Part shown: one piece after another, positions 26,058 to 34,747 of the stretch
Layout of the letters: each line of letters opens with the position of its first letter
Numbering within the stretch: position 1 is the first letter of the stretch
NCBI GenBank assembly: GCA_937894935.1
Contig: CALAYC010000180.1
Span: forward strand, 1-36,173
Direction: 5' to 3'
DNA from: an uncultured Verrucomicrobiota bacterium
GTDB lineage: Bacteria > Verrucomicrobiota > Verrucomicrobiia > Limisphaerales > JADLHS01
DNA length: 36,173 bases
Translations under genes and position numbers: made by a program
The notes under the pieces: model-generated
Seen by the model: the letters and a program-made list of their open reading frames with translations, nothing else
The model's database searches: none
Told to the model about the DNA's origin: nothing

Positions 26058-27464
26058 ATGAATCCAGCCTCATCCGCGTCCATTAACAATCGTTGGCCGC
26101 CGCAAACCAAGTTCATCATCGGCAATGAAGCCGCTGAGCGTTTCAGTTACTACGGAATGGTCAGCATCCTGATGGTCTATATCACCAACGTGCTGGAAAA
26201 GACCGAGGACGAAGCCATCTACATCGTACACGGGTTTAAATTCTTCAATTACTTCATGCCATTGTTGGGCGCGTGGGTTTCGGATCGGTTTTGGGGGCGT
26301 TACAAAACCATTCTTTGGATCTCGCTTGCGTATTGCTTAGGACACGGCGTGTTGGCCATGAGCGATTTAACCAGCTCCAAAGAAGGTCGCACTTGGTGCC
26401 TTTATACGGGCTTGTTCCTGATTGCGTTCGGCTCAGGCGGAATCAAACCGTGTGTATCCGCATTCTTAGGGGATCAATTCCGCGTGGACCAACGGCATCT
26501 CTTACAAAAGGCGTATGCGGCGTTTTATTGGTCGATCAATTTCGGTTCGTTCTTCTCGATGATGCTGATTCCGCAAATTAAAAATTACAGTTGGGCGTGG
26601 GCGTTTGGTGTGCCGGGTATTTTGATGGCGTTGGCGACGTTTATTTTTTGGCTCGGGACACGGCATTACGTGATGGTGCCGCCCGCGCGAGAAAGTCGAA
26701 CCGCAGGATTTTTTGCTGTGTTGTTTGCCGCGTTGAGCGACCGCGGAGCAGGCCAAGGCTTTTGGGCGGGCGCCCGGAAACGCTTTTCCGAAGCCGAAGT
26801 TCAGGCCGCCGCATCTGTTGTGCCGATTCTTTCCATCTTCGCGTTGATTCCGGTGTTCTGGGCGCTGTTTGATCAAACGCATTCCACCTGGGTGAAGCAA
26901 GGGGAGCAAATGGTTTCGATCAATCTTCCGTTCGGCCTGATTCTTGACGCCTCCGCCATGCAGTCGGCGAACCCTCTGATGGTCATGACGCTCGTTCCAA
27001 TTCTCACGTGGGGATTGTATCCGGTGCTCGGACGATTGGCTTCGCCGCTGAAACGAATGTCGGCGGGATTCTTTTTAGCGGGTTTCAGCTTCGTGGTTGT
27101 GGCGTGGTTACAAACCCGCGTGGATGGCGGAGAAAAACTCAGCATTCTCTGGCAGGTGCTGCCGTACCTCATTTTGACGACAGCAGAAGTGCTGATTTCG
27201 ACGACGGGTTTGGAATTCGCATTCCGCGAAGCCGCGCCGTCCATGAAGAGCACGATTATGGGTTTCTGGAATCTCAGCGTGGCGTTCGGAAATCTTCTCG
27301 TGATGGGAATTACGAAAGTTTTGTCCACCGGCGAAGGCCATACATCGGTCAGTCCGGGGCGATTTATGCTCTATGCGGGAATGACCTTTGTAGCCGCGGC
27401 AATTTTTACAGTCATTGCGATGCTCTACAAATATCGCGATGAATCCGCGGCGCAGGGAAAATAA
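26058..27464 (+). CDS. POT/PTR family proton-dependent oligopeptide transporter
   Basis: This 468-residue inner-membrane protein of the major facilitator superfamily has the POT signatures: EAAERFSYYGMVSIL (ExxER at 24-28, the proton-coupling motif), GSGGIKPCVSAFLGDQF and FYWSINFGSFFS. About twelve transmembrane segments are visible. It imports di- and tripeptides with protons. The final part (VLISTTGLEFAFREAAPSMKST) matches the family's seventh- to tenth-helix region. The length is on the short side but complete. The gene is divergent from the SGNH-like gene and convergent with the Fe-S scaffold gene. Confidence 0.94.
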   Translation: MNPASSASINNRWPPQTKFIIGNEAAERFSYYGMVSILMVYITNVLEKTEDEAIYIVHGFKFFNYFMPLLGAWVSDRFWGRYKTILWISLAYCLGHGVLAMSDLTSSKEGRTWCLYTGLFLIAFGSGGIKPCVSAFLGDQFRVDQRHLLQKAYAAFYWSINFGSFFSMMLIPQIKNYSWAWAFGVPGILMALATFIFWLGTRHYVMVPPARESRTAGFFAVLFAALSDRGAGQGFWAGARKRFSEAEVQAAASVVPILSIFALIPVFWALFDQTHSTWVKQGEQMVSINLPFGLILDASAMQSANPLMVMTLVPILTWGLYPVLGRLASPLKRMSAGFFLAGFSFVVVAWLQTRVDGGEKLSILWQVLPYLILTTAEVLISTTGLEFAFREAAPSMKSTIMGFWNLSVAFGNLLVMGITKVLSTGEGHTSVSPGRFMLYAGMTFVAAAIFTVIAMLYKYRDESAAQGK

Positions 27465-27474
27465 AATCGGCGTA

Positions 27475-27500
27475 GCAGCCGACGAGCGACAGGTGACGAA
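27475..27500. repeat. Partial repeat-like sequence between convergent genes
   Basis: GTAGCAGCCGACG at 27475-27487 resembles the outer half of the palindrome arm at 8207 (GTAGCCGCCGATG). No matching second arm is clear. It fills the 42-base gap between the POT transporter and the Fe-S scaffold. It may be a decayed copy of the same repeat family. Confidence 0.3.
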
Positions 27501-27506
27501 CGTGAT

Positions 27507-28010
27507 TCAGTCCAGAAACTGAATCTTCACGCCGCCTTCTTTCGGTTTGGAAAAACTGTCGAGCAAGGTCGGAGCGAGAGGATTTTCACCCGACTTGGGT
27601 TTCGCCTCGGCTTCGGTGGGTTTAGGGCAATTCTCCGCTTGCGGACTTAGTGCAGAACGCAACGCACCTTCGACGAGTTGCGAGCAGTGAATTTTCATCG
27701 GCGGCAACGGGCCCAGTTCGCCAGCGAGCTCTTCAGCTTTGAGTGCCAATGCTTCCTCAGGCGTTTTGCCGCGAATCAATTCCGTGGCAAGGCTCGCGAC
27801 GGCGATAGCTGTCTCGCAACCGAACGATTGAAACGTGGCGCGATCAATTACTTTCTTGCCGTTTTCGTCCTTGAACTTCACCCACATGCGGAGCATTTCG
27901 CCGCAGTCGGAATTGCCGACTGTGCCGACGGCGTCGGCGTTGGCGAGTTCGCCCATGTTTTGCGGATTGGCGAGCGCTTGCTGAATGCGTTTCTGTAAAT
28001 CTTCGGTCAC
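27507..28010 (-). CDS. IscU/NifU N-terminal type Fe-S cluster scaffold protein
   Basis: The protein accepts sulfur and iron to build an Fe-S cluster for transfer. Three conserved cysteines are present: C36 (GNSDCGEM), C65 (FQSFGCETAIA) and C109 (PMKIHCSQL). The start is set at the GTG at 28010, directly before TEDLQKRIQQALANPQNMG, where IscU-like proteins begin; the frame also opens with a TTG at 28052. The product is 167 residues. The usual acidic residue after the first cysteine is Glu, not Asp (CGE, commonly CGD). A tail of about 40 residues (PTEAEAKPKSGENPLAP) follows the fold and has an extra C128. No IscS or SufS gene is nearby. The gene is convergent with the POT transporter. Confidence 0.85.
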   Translation of the reverse strand: MTEDLQKRIQQALANPQNMGELANADAVGTVGNSDCGEMLRMWVKFKDENGKKVIDRATFQSFGCETAIAVASLATELIRGKTPEEALALKAEELAGELGPLPPMKIHCSQLVEGALRSALSPQAENCPKPTEAEAKPKSGENPLAPTLLDSFSKPKEGGVKIQFLD

Positions 28011-28077
28011 GGAAAAAATAGAGCCGAAATCGCGAGAATTGCAAAGTCGCAAAACGGATTCTCCTGCGGGCGCAAGA

Positions 28078-28539
28078 TTAAGCGGCGGAAATTTCTTTGA
28101 TGGCCTGAAGGCAATACCATTTTACCGCGTTGCTCATAGGCGGTTGCAGTGATTCAAGATCTTCAGCGGAACACCAACGCAGGTCGTGATGTTCTTCGGT
28201 GGCCAGCCTGATGTTGCCGCTTTTGGGCCGCGCCCAATAAATCATCCCGATGTGTTCGTGGGTGTCACTGATGCGATGAATGTCGAGAAAACGCGGTGCA
28301 ATCAACGCGCGCGTGCCGGGTTCGGTGGTGGGCGGACGTTCACCCAGCAGTTCGACCTCTAATCCGCTTTCCTCGCGTGCTTCGCGTAACGCGGCCTGTT
28401 CCGGGTCTTCGTCGAGTTCAATGTGACCACCGAGCGGCAACCATTTGTTGAGCTTGCGATGATGAATCAGCAGAACCTTTGCGTGTTCGACTACGAAGAT
28501 CGCGACCGTGAAATCAATTTTCTCGTGAATGTGCGGCAT
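28078..28539 (-). CDS. Nudix family pyrophosphohydrolase
   Basis: The start is set at the ATG giving MPHIHEKIDF; an earlier ATG at 28650 would overlap the divergent gene. The product is 153 residues. The Nudix box spans about residues 38-60: GGHIELDE, then REAREESG, matching Gx5Ex7REUxEExGU with all Glu residues in place. Strands FTVAIFVVEHAKVLLIHH and WLPLGG precede it, as in the family fold. Nudix enzymes hydrolyse nucleoside diphosphates linked to another group, such as oxidised dNTPs, ADP-ribose or dinucleoside polyphosphates. The substrate cannot be assigned. It ends 67 bases before the Fe-S scaffold start and may be cotranscribed with it. Confidence 0.9.
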   Translation of the reverse strand: MPHIHEKIDFTVAIFVVEHAKVLLIHHRKLNKWLPLGGHIELDEDPEQAALREAREESGLEVELLGERPPTTEPGTRALIAPRFLDIHRISDTHEHIGMIYWARPKSGNIRLATEEHHDLRWCSAEDLESLQPPMSNAVKWYCLQAIKEISAA

Positions 28540-28653
28540 GAGCGCGGCAAGTGTGCGAACTGATGCGGCAAAGAAAAGCGCAAAGGCGCGCCACGTATCA
28601 CCCGAATGAGCTACTAGGCAGCGATGCAGCGGTGCGATATGCTGCGTCAATCC

Positions 28654-31600
28654 ATGATAACTGCCGTAAAGTTGCGTTCCGTCGTGCGAATCTTTATCGC
28701 CCTGGCGGCGCTCGCGATTTCATTTTCGCTCCACGCTCAAACTCTGGTTATCACCAACGGCTTGCAGAGTTTCAGCGCGCTTACGAATACCACTGTGATT
28801 CTGAGCAATCGTTGCGAGGTGCAGATTGCGGCGACGACACAACCGATTCCTGGCTGTTTGATTCATCTGAATTCACCTGACGCCTTTTTTGTGTTTTCAA
28901 ACCTGAAACCGTCGGTTGTGGTTTCAACGTATCTGTCGCAATTCCGCATCAACGGTGCAATCGCCATCGCGGATAATAATTGTCGCGTCGTTCAATACGG
29001 CGTCGGCACCGTCGTGATTCCGCATAACGCTTCGTTTCAACCGTTGCAGGTTTTTACCGGACCGCATTTCACCGGCGAGTCGCGGTTGCTCAGCCAACAC
29101 GTTTATTATCGGATTCCGCAGTTGGGCACGTTCAGTTCCGACATCAGTTCGTTCAAGCTGAAGCGCGGTTATGCGGTTACGTTCGCGCAAAACGAAAACG
29201 GCACAGGCATCAGCAAAAATTACGTCGCACAGGATGACGACCTCGAAATCAGCGTGTTGCCGGCGGACTTTGATAATCGCATTCGGTTTGCGTACGTGTT
29301 GCCGTGGCGTTGGGTGGATAAGAAAGGTTCGTGCGACGCGTCAGCAACGGATCTCAAGGCAGGTTGGTGGTATAATTGGAACATCAGTGAGAACTCGTCG
29401 CGCGATATTCAATACGTCGCCATCAAACAGCAGCCTCATTGGCCGGATCTGAATCAAAACTGGCAATTGCGCGGGGTCAATCATCTGCTCGGTTACAACG
29501 AGCCGAATAATCCGGTCGAAGACGCCTATGTAAATCTGACTCCGCCCGGATCTGTGAATGACGCCGTGGCGCGCTGGCCGGAATTGTTGGGCACGGGTTT
29601 GCGCGTCGGAGCGCCAGCGGTGACGGATGGTGGGCAGGGGTGGATTACCGATTTCATGAACCAGGCGAATGCGGCGGGAATGCGCGTGGATTTTGTGCCG
29701 GTTCATTATTATCGCAGTTATTCGAATAACAACAATCCCGCCGGCGCAGCCAACCAGCTTTATAATTTTCTGAAGGGCATTTACGACGCGGTGAAACGAC
29801 CGATTTGGGTAACGGAGTTCAACAACGGAGCGAACTGGACCGGTGATCCGGATCCGACCTACGCGCAAAACGCGGCGGTGATTCAGGCGATGATTCAGAT
29901 GATGGACGAGACTCCGTGGATAGAGCGGTACGCCATTTACAGTCGCGTCGAATTTACCCGGCAGACGCATTACGATGAAGGTGGTTTAACGCCGATGGGC
30001 GTGATGTATCGCGAACACGTTGCGCCGCTGGCTTACCTGCAAAGTTTGCCGGACAACGGTACGCGCGGAATCAGTCACCTGCATTTCGATGGTGATTCGC
30101 GCGATCATTCAGGTTATGGCAATAACGGCATCATCTCGGGCGGAGCAACGTTCACAAACGGGCCGCGTGGCGCCGCACTGGTTTTCGATGGTCAAAAGAC
30201 GAAGGTGACGCTTCCGCCGAACATTGCGACCGGTAACGCGTTCACGTTTGCGGCGTGGGTGCGTTGGAACGGTGGCGGTAATTGGCAACGTATTTTCGAT
30301 TTCGGCAACAGCACGACACATTACCTGTTTCTGACGCCGAGTTCCGGCAACGGCACGTTGCGTTTCGCGATTTGCAATGGCGGCAGCGAACAACTGGTGC
30401 AGACGGCCGGCCCGTTGGCGCAAAATCAGTGGCAACATGTAGCTGTCACGCTTGGCGGAAACATTGCCCGCCTCTACGTCAACGGAACGCAAGTCGCCAT
30501 CAACGCTGGAGTCACCATCACGCCCGCCAATTTCAGTCCACGAATGAATTTTCTCGGCAAGAGTCAGTTCAGTGCTGACCCGATGTTCAACGGCGCGATG
30601 GATGAAGTGATTATTACCGATTACGTGATGTCGCCCGCGCAGATCGCCGCATTGCAAACCAACGCGCCGCCGCAATTCACCAATTCTCTTATCGACGCAG
30701 GTGTTGCCCAGCCAGATGTGCCGTTCAATTTCAGTGTCGCAGGCATGGCGGTGGATTCTGATGCGGGCGACATGCTCACTTACGGTAAGGCGGTCGGTCC
30801 GGCGTGGTTGAACGTGGCGGCCAATGGCACGATTACCGGCACGCCAGGCGAAATGCATGGTGGCACAAATTACTTCACGATTACTGCGACGGATTCCGCC
30901 GGTCACACGGCATTTGCAGTCTTGACCGTTTCCATTCCGGGCGCGCCGCGGGATGGCACTTGGATTGCAAATGCAGATGGCGCGTGGAGTGAACCGGCGC
31001 GTTGGAGTGGTGGAATCATTGCGAATGGCCCGAGTTTTCTGGCGGATTTCAGCACGATTAATATTACGGCAAACCGAACCGTTACGGTTGATTCGCCGCG
31101 ATCCATCGGTTCGCTGCGTTTTGGTGACACGTCCAATGCGCAGACCTGGAACATCGTAGCAGCAAACGATGGACGAGTAACTTTGAACAGCGGCTCCAGC
31201 GCGATGCCGACGATTCACGTCGCTACGCCGACGGTTCTCAGCGTGCCATTAGGAGGCACAAATGGTTTTGCGAAAACCGGCACGAGCACGTTGACGTTGG
31301 CGGGGAGCAATGCGTTGTCCGGCGCGATAAACATCGATACCAGTAGCACCACGACGGCGGAAGGAGCAGTGGTTGCGGCGCATCCGCATGCGTTGGCAAA
31401 TGCGAGCATCATTCGCATTCGTAACAATAACGACGGCAGTTCCACGCTGCGACTCAATGGCATTAATGGCAGCGTGATTATTCCGGCACAAATTGAAGTG
31501 AACTGTCGCAACAACAGCGAGCCGACGATTCAGAATGTTTCCGGCACAAATTTTCTGAGTGGGTTCATTCGGGTGGACGTCGGCGGAACCGCACTCAATT

Positions 31601-32484
31601 TCCAATCGGATAGCGGGCTGTTGGTGCTGAGCGGCTCGAGTCAGTATCTGGGTTCGCTCACGGGCGGACGCAGTTACGTTTTTTCGGGTAATGGCAATCA
31701 TCTGGTGACCGGTTCGATTCTCAACTCCATCAACGGCGCGCCGATCAGCCTCACGAAATCCGGCGCGGGTACGTTGACGTTGGCGGGAACGAACACTTAC
31801 GGCAGCACCACGACTGTGAGTGGCGGAAGGTTGCTGGTGAACGGCGTCATCGGAACGGGCGGTTTGTCGTTGAGCAGCGGCGTGACGCTCGGCGGCTCGG
31901 GTATTATCAACAGCGCTGTGACTATTCCGAGCGGAGCGACCCTTGCGCCGGGCGATGGTCTTGGTCGGTTGCGAGTGAACAGTAGCGTGACGTTGCAGCC
32001 GGGAAGCATCACACGGATGGAGCTCAGCGGCTCGCCATTAACCAACGATGTCTTGCAGGTCACGGGCACGTTGACTTTAGGCGGTACGCTGATGGTGACG
32101 AATGTTTCAGGCGCGCTTGTTCCCGGCAGTGTGTTTCCACTTTTCCAGGCGGGAATTGTCAGCGGCGCATTTGCGAACGTGATTCTGCCGCCGTTGGATT
32201 TTGGTCTCGCGTGGACGGCGTTGACGAATGGAACGCTGGCGGTGATTGCGACGAATCCGCCGTCAATTGCAGCGCATGAAATTCAAGCAGGTGAAAACTT
32301 CGTGCTGAGTGGCGTCGGCTCGGCGCATCAAAGTTACACGCTCGAAGCTACGACCAATCTGATTGTGCCGATGATCTGGACACCGGTCGCTAACACGGTT
32401 GCGGATGCGGCCGGAAATTTTGTTCTGGTGGATTCCGAGGCGGAGAATTTTCCGCAGCGATTTTATCGCGTTGTTGCGCCGTAA
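28654..32484 (+). CDS. Multidomain secreted GH128-like beta-glucanase with LamG, He_PIG and PATR modules
   Basis: The start is placed at the ATG giving a 29-residue signal peptide (MITAVKLRSVVRIF ... LHAQ). The product is 1276 residues. The order is: a beta domain (about 30-205) whose VVQYGVGT and LQVFTGPHFTGES strands suggest a beta/gamma-crystallin-like fold, then a GH128-like TIM barrel (about 210-465). LLGYNEPNN holds E283 (likely acid/base) and WVTEFNNG holds E388 (likely nucleophile). A LamG domain (about 470-668), a He_PIG Ig-like module (about 669-763) and PATR-type beta repeats (about 767-1190, LTKSGAGTLTLAGTNTY) follow. The C-terminal tail ends RFYRVVAP. GH128 enzymes cut beta-1,3-glucans. 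PATR repeats usually precede autotransporter barrels, but no barrel is present. Confidence 0.85.
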   Translation: MITAVKLRSVVRIFIALAALAISFSLHAQTLVITNGLQSFSALTNTTVILSNRCEVQIAATTQPIPGCLIHLNSPDAFFVFSNLKPSVVVSTYLSQFRINGAIAIADNNCRVVQYGVGTVVIPHNASFQPLQVFTGPHFTGESRLLSQHVYYRIPQLGTFSSDISSFKLKRGYAVTFAQNENGTGISKNYVAQDDDLEISVLPADFDNRIRFAYVLPWRWVDKKGSCDASATDLKAGWWYNWNISENSSRDIQYVAIKQQPHWPDLNQNWQLRGVNHLLGYNEPNNPVEDAYVNLTPPGSVNDAVARWPELLGTGLRVGAPAVTDGGQGWITDFMNQANAAGMRVDFVPVHYYRSYSNNNNPAGAANQLYNFLKGIYDAVKRPIWVTEFNNGANWTGDPDPTYAQNAAVIQAMIQMMDETPWIERYAIYSRVEFTRQTHYDEGGLTPMGVMYREHVAPLAYLQSLPDNGTRGISHLHFDGDSRDHSGYGNNGIISGGATFTNGPRGAALVFDGQKTKVTLPPNIATGNAFTFAAWVRWNGGGNWQRIFDFGNSTTHYLFLTPSSGNGTLRFAICNGGSEQLVQTAGPLAQNQWQHVAVTLGGNIARLYVNGTQVAINAGVTITPANFSPRMNFLGKSQFSADPMFNGAMDEVIITDYVMSPAQIAALQTNAPPQFTNSLIDAGVAQPDVPFNFSVAGMAVDSDAGDMLTYGKAVGPAWLNVAANGTITGTPGEMHGGTNYFTITATDSAGHTAFAVLTVSIPGAPRDGTWIANADGAWSEPARWSGGIIANGPSFLADFSTINITANRTVTVDSPRSIGSLRFGDTSNAQTWNIVAANDGRVTLNSGSSAMPTIHVATPTVLSVPLGGTNGFAKTGTSTLTLAGSNALSGAINIDTSSTTTAEGAVVAAHPHALANASIIRIRNNNDGSSTLRLNGINGSVIIPAQIEVNCRNNSEPTIQNVSGTNFLSGFIRVDVGGTALNFQSDSGLLVLSGSSQYLGSLTGGRSYVFSGNGNHLVTGSILNSINGAPISLTKSGAGTLTLAGTNTYGSTTTVSGGRLLVNGVIGTGGLSLSSGVTLGGSGIINSAVTIPSGATLAPGDGLGRLRVNSSVTLQPGSITRMELSGSPLTNDVLQVTGTLTLGGTLMVTNVSGALVPGSVFPLFQAGIVSGAFANVILPPLDFGLAWTALTNGTLAVIATNPPSIAAHEIQAGENFVLSGVGSAHQSYTLEATTNLIVPMIWTPVANTVADAAGNFVLVDSEAENFPQRFYRVVAP

Positions 32485-32503
32485 GACCGATTTGATGCCT
32501 CAA

Positions 32504-34120
32504 TCATTCTCGAGGTTTTGAATCCGCCTGGCTGTTGAACTCGGGCGCGATGGTGCTGAGGTGATTACAAATCCGGCGCAGACCATCCAACAAATCCAGA
32601 AAGCAGATGCTGGCGGAAAACGATGGCGAATTTCCGGGCTGCAACCGTTCGTAATGAACTTTCTTCTGCAACAGACACCAGCGATTGAGGTCGTCTTTTG
32701 CCTGTAAGAGTTGTTGGGCCGTGCTCGCGTCGCGGGTTGTCACGAGGCTGGTTACCAAATCAAACTGCCGCAACGTGCGATGATAGAGATTTTCCAGAAT
32801 TTCTTTGTCATCGTCGGCTTGCGGAAAATCTTCCTCCAGTTGTTTCATGACGGTGCGCGACAGATTTTTCTCAATCAAATCGCCGACTGCTTCCAGTTCA
32901 TTCGAATAACTCAGCAGCATGAAGTGCCACTTCCGATCCATCGCGTTCAGGTCGCCAATCTGACTGAGATACGTCATCAACTGGCGATTAATCTGATCGA
33001 CTGTGTCATCGTGCGAACGAACGTTTTTAATCTGGTCCGGGTTTCGATGCTGATAAGCCATCCACAGACTGCTCAACATGCCCCGCACTTCATCGGTCAT
33101 TGCCAACGCCTCGCGGGTGGCGTGAGCCAGTGCGATGGAAGGTGTTTCCAATGCTTGCGGATCCAAAAACGATTTGCGTCCGTTTACTTCGTCAGGCAAC
33201 GGATCGGGTCGCAGTATCTTTTTGATTAAATCCAAAAAGCTGCCGAGAAACGGGAGAAACAGGACAGCTACCAGAACATTGAAGCCGGTATGCAGCAGCG
33301 CCAGTTGTTGCGGCATCGGCACCTGGTTTTTCAAAGCTGAGAACGCGGCGGCTGGTAACAACGCGACGGCTAAAACCGCGACAATTATTTTTGCCAGCAG
33401 ATTGGCGAGGCCGAGTCGTTGGCCTTCGACGGTGGACCAGGAAACCAGCAAGGCAGTCGCGGCGACACCAAGGTTCGTGCCTACCACCCAGATGATAAAC
33501 AGCGAATCCGGCAACACGCCGCCCGATGCTAATCCGATTCCAAGTCCGACTGTTGCGGTGGAGCTTTGCAGCAATACTGCCAATCCCGCCACCACCAATC
33601 CAAGCACATACGGATGCCGACCCAGAATCGCAAAGATTTGGTCCACGTCCTGACTGCGACTGAAGATGTCCGCGCCTTCCCGGAGAAAATCCATCGCGAG
33701 AAAAATAAATCCCAACGCGAGAATACATTGGCCCACGCCTCGAACTCGTTCGCGGCGCATGAACTGAAAACACACCACGCCGACGAAAAGCAACACCCCC
33801 ACGCTCGCGCCTAATTGCAAGGCAGCGACGTTCGCCAGAAACGTCATGCCCAGATTCGCTCCCAATAACACCGCGAGCATTTTCTCGGTGCTGATTTTCC
33901 CGTCGCCGAGAATTCGGACAATCAACAGAGACAAGCCGGTGGAAGACGGAGCGACTACGCCAGCGGCGATTCCCGCGCCTAAGGCCTGCGTCCGGTTTTT
34001 CGTCGCTTTTTCCAACCACGCAACCAGTCGTCCACCCAACAAGCGATCCAATCCCTTTCGCAAGAAGCGCACGCCAAAGGTGAGCAACGCCAGGCCCCCG
34101 GCCAGTTTGATCAAAAACAT
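32504..34120 (-). CDS. Na/Pi cotransporter family protein with C-terminal PhoU-like domain
   Basis: This 538-residue inner-membrane protein has about eight to nine transmembrane helices in two inverted repeats, then a cytoplasmic helical domain (about 340-538) like PhoU. The family's QSS motif is intact in the second repeat (LLQSSTATVGLG, 185-187). In the first repeat it reads VVAPSSTGLSLL (58-60), so Gln is replaced by Pro. The PhoU-like part contains ALAMTDEVRGMLSS and FMLLSYSNELEAVGDLIEKN. Na/Pi proteins couple phosphate transport to sodium, and related proteins may export or sense phosphate. It is convergent with the GH128 gene. A perfect palindrome lies upstream. Confidence 0.88.
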   Translation of the reverse strand: MFLIKLAGGLALLTFGVRFLRKGLDRLLGGRLVAWLEKATKNRTQALGAGIAAGVVAPSSTGLSLLIVRILGDGKISTEKMLAVLLGANLGMTFLANVAALQLGASVGVLLFVGVVCFQFMRRERVRGVGQCILALGFIFLAMDFLREGADIFSRSQDVDQIFAILGRHPYVLGLVVAGLAVLLQSSTATVGLGIGLASGGVLPDSLFIIWVVGTNLGVAATALLVSWSTVEGQRLGLANLLAKIIVAVLAVALLPAAAFSALKNQVPMPQQLALLHTGFNVLVAVLFLPFLGSFLDLIKKILRPDPLPDEVNGRKSFLDPQALETPSIALAHATREALAMTDEVRGMLSSLWMAYQHRNPDQIKNVRSHDDTVDQINRQLMTYLSQIGDLNAMDRKWHFMLLSYSNELEAVGDLIEKNLSRTVMKQLEEDFPQADDDKEILENLYHRTLRQFDLVTSLVTTRDASTAQQLLQAKDDLNRWCLLQKKVHYERLQPGNSPSFSASICFLDLLDGLRRICNHLSTIAPEFNSQADSKPRE

Positions 34121-34245
34121 AATCGCATTTCAGTTTCTGCAACGGCAGGCGCGGTAAAACAGAGATTCGCGACAGCGGTGAAAATAGTTTCTCGCTCCGG
34201 CCACCAGCCCACGCTCGGGACAGTAACGCAGAGCGCAGTCCACCG

Positions 34246-34263
34246 CCACATCAGTTGATGTGG
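34246..34263. promoter_or_regulatory. Perfect palindrome upstream of the Na/Pi gene
   Basis: CCACATCA (34246-34253) and TGATGTGG (34256-34263) form perfect 8-bp arms around GT. Imperfect outer complementarity (GCAGAG before, CTCTGC after) extends it. It lies in the 192-base gap downstream of the exbD gene and about 125 bases upstream of the Na/Pi start. Operator or hairpin; no terminator T tract follows in the minus direction. Confidence 0.4.
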
Positions 34264-34312
34264 TATTTCTCTGCTTCTGCGCGTTTGTTGCCTGTCGTGA
34301 AACTGAATCGCG

Positions 34313-34747
34313 TTAGCGCGCGGCTTCCGTTGCCAAACCTACTTTGGTGATCTCCAACTGTTGCAACACATCCAGCACGTTGATCATGTTTTGATAATCC
34401 ACCTCTTCCGAACCTTCGACGACTACGCCGAGTTCCGGATCAGCGGCTTTCATCTGGCTGAGTTTGGCTTTCAGTCCTTCGGTGGTGAAATATTCCCGAT
34501 TCAGAAACGCTCGACCCTGATCGTCCACGAGGATGCGATTGATCTTCGGCTTCGGTTCGTCCGGTTTGGGGGCGGGCGGTTTGCCGGAAGGCAGATTGAT
34601 TTCCAGGCTGTTCGTCAATTGCGGCGTGGTGATGATGAAAATCACCAGCAACACGAACACCAGATCGAGCAGTGGTGTGATGTTCAACTCGTTCAACGAG
34701 CCGTGCCCTTCGCGTTTAATGCGTCTGAATTCGCGTCGTTTCTTCAT
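34313..34747 (-). CDS. exbD: ExbD/TolR family biopolymer transporter, second copy
   Basis: This 144-residue protein has one N-terminal transmembrane helix carrying the conserved Asp (NITPLLDLVFVLLVIFIITT). A periplasmic domain follows, with a Pro/Lys linker (KPPAPKPDEPKPK) and AFLNREYFTTEGL. ExbD works with ExbB as a proton channel that energises TonB at the outer membrane. Its start overlaps the tonB stop by 4 bases (ATGA). GAGGAG lies 11 bases upstream of its start, one of the few Shine-Dalgarno-like sequences here. It is the last gene of the exbB-exbD-tonB-exbD operon. Confidence 0.9.
   Translation of the reverse strand: MKKRREFRRIKREGHGSLNELNITPLLDLVFVLLVIFIITTPQLTNSLEINLPSGKPPAPKPDEPKPKINRILVDDQGRAFLNREYFTTEGLKAKLSQMKAADPELGVVVEGSEEVDYQNMINVLDVLQQLEITKVGLATEAAR

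Noticed and set aside
27504..27525. GATTCAGT/ACTGAATC hairpin at the end of the Fe-S scaffold gene as a terminator
   Set aside because: It overlaps the stop codon and no T tract follows on either strand.
28011..28052. TTG start adding 14 residues to the Fe-S scaffold
   Set aside because: IscU-like proteins begin at the TEDLQKRI position, where a GTG is available.
28540..28650. Longer N-terminus for the Nudix protein
   Set aside because: The extra 37 residues precede the normal family start and would overlap the divergent giant gene region.
31240..31860. PATR repeats as evidence of a type V autotransporter
   Set aside because: No C-terminal beta-barrel is present. The chain ends in the FYR tail.
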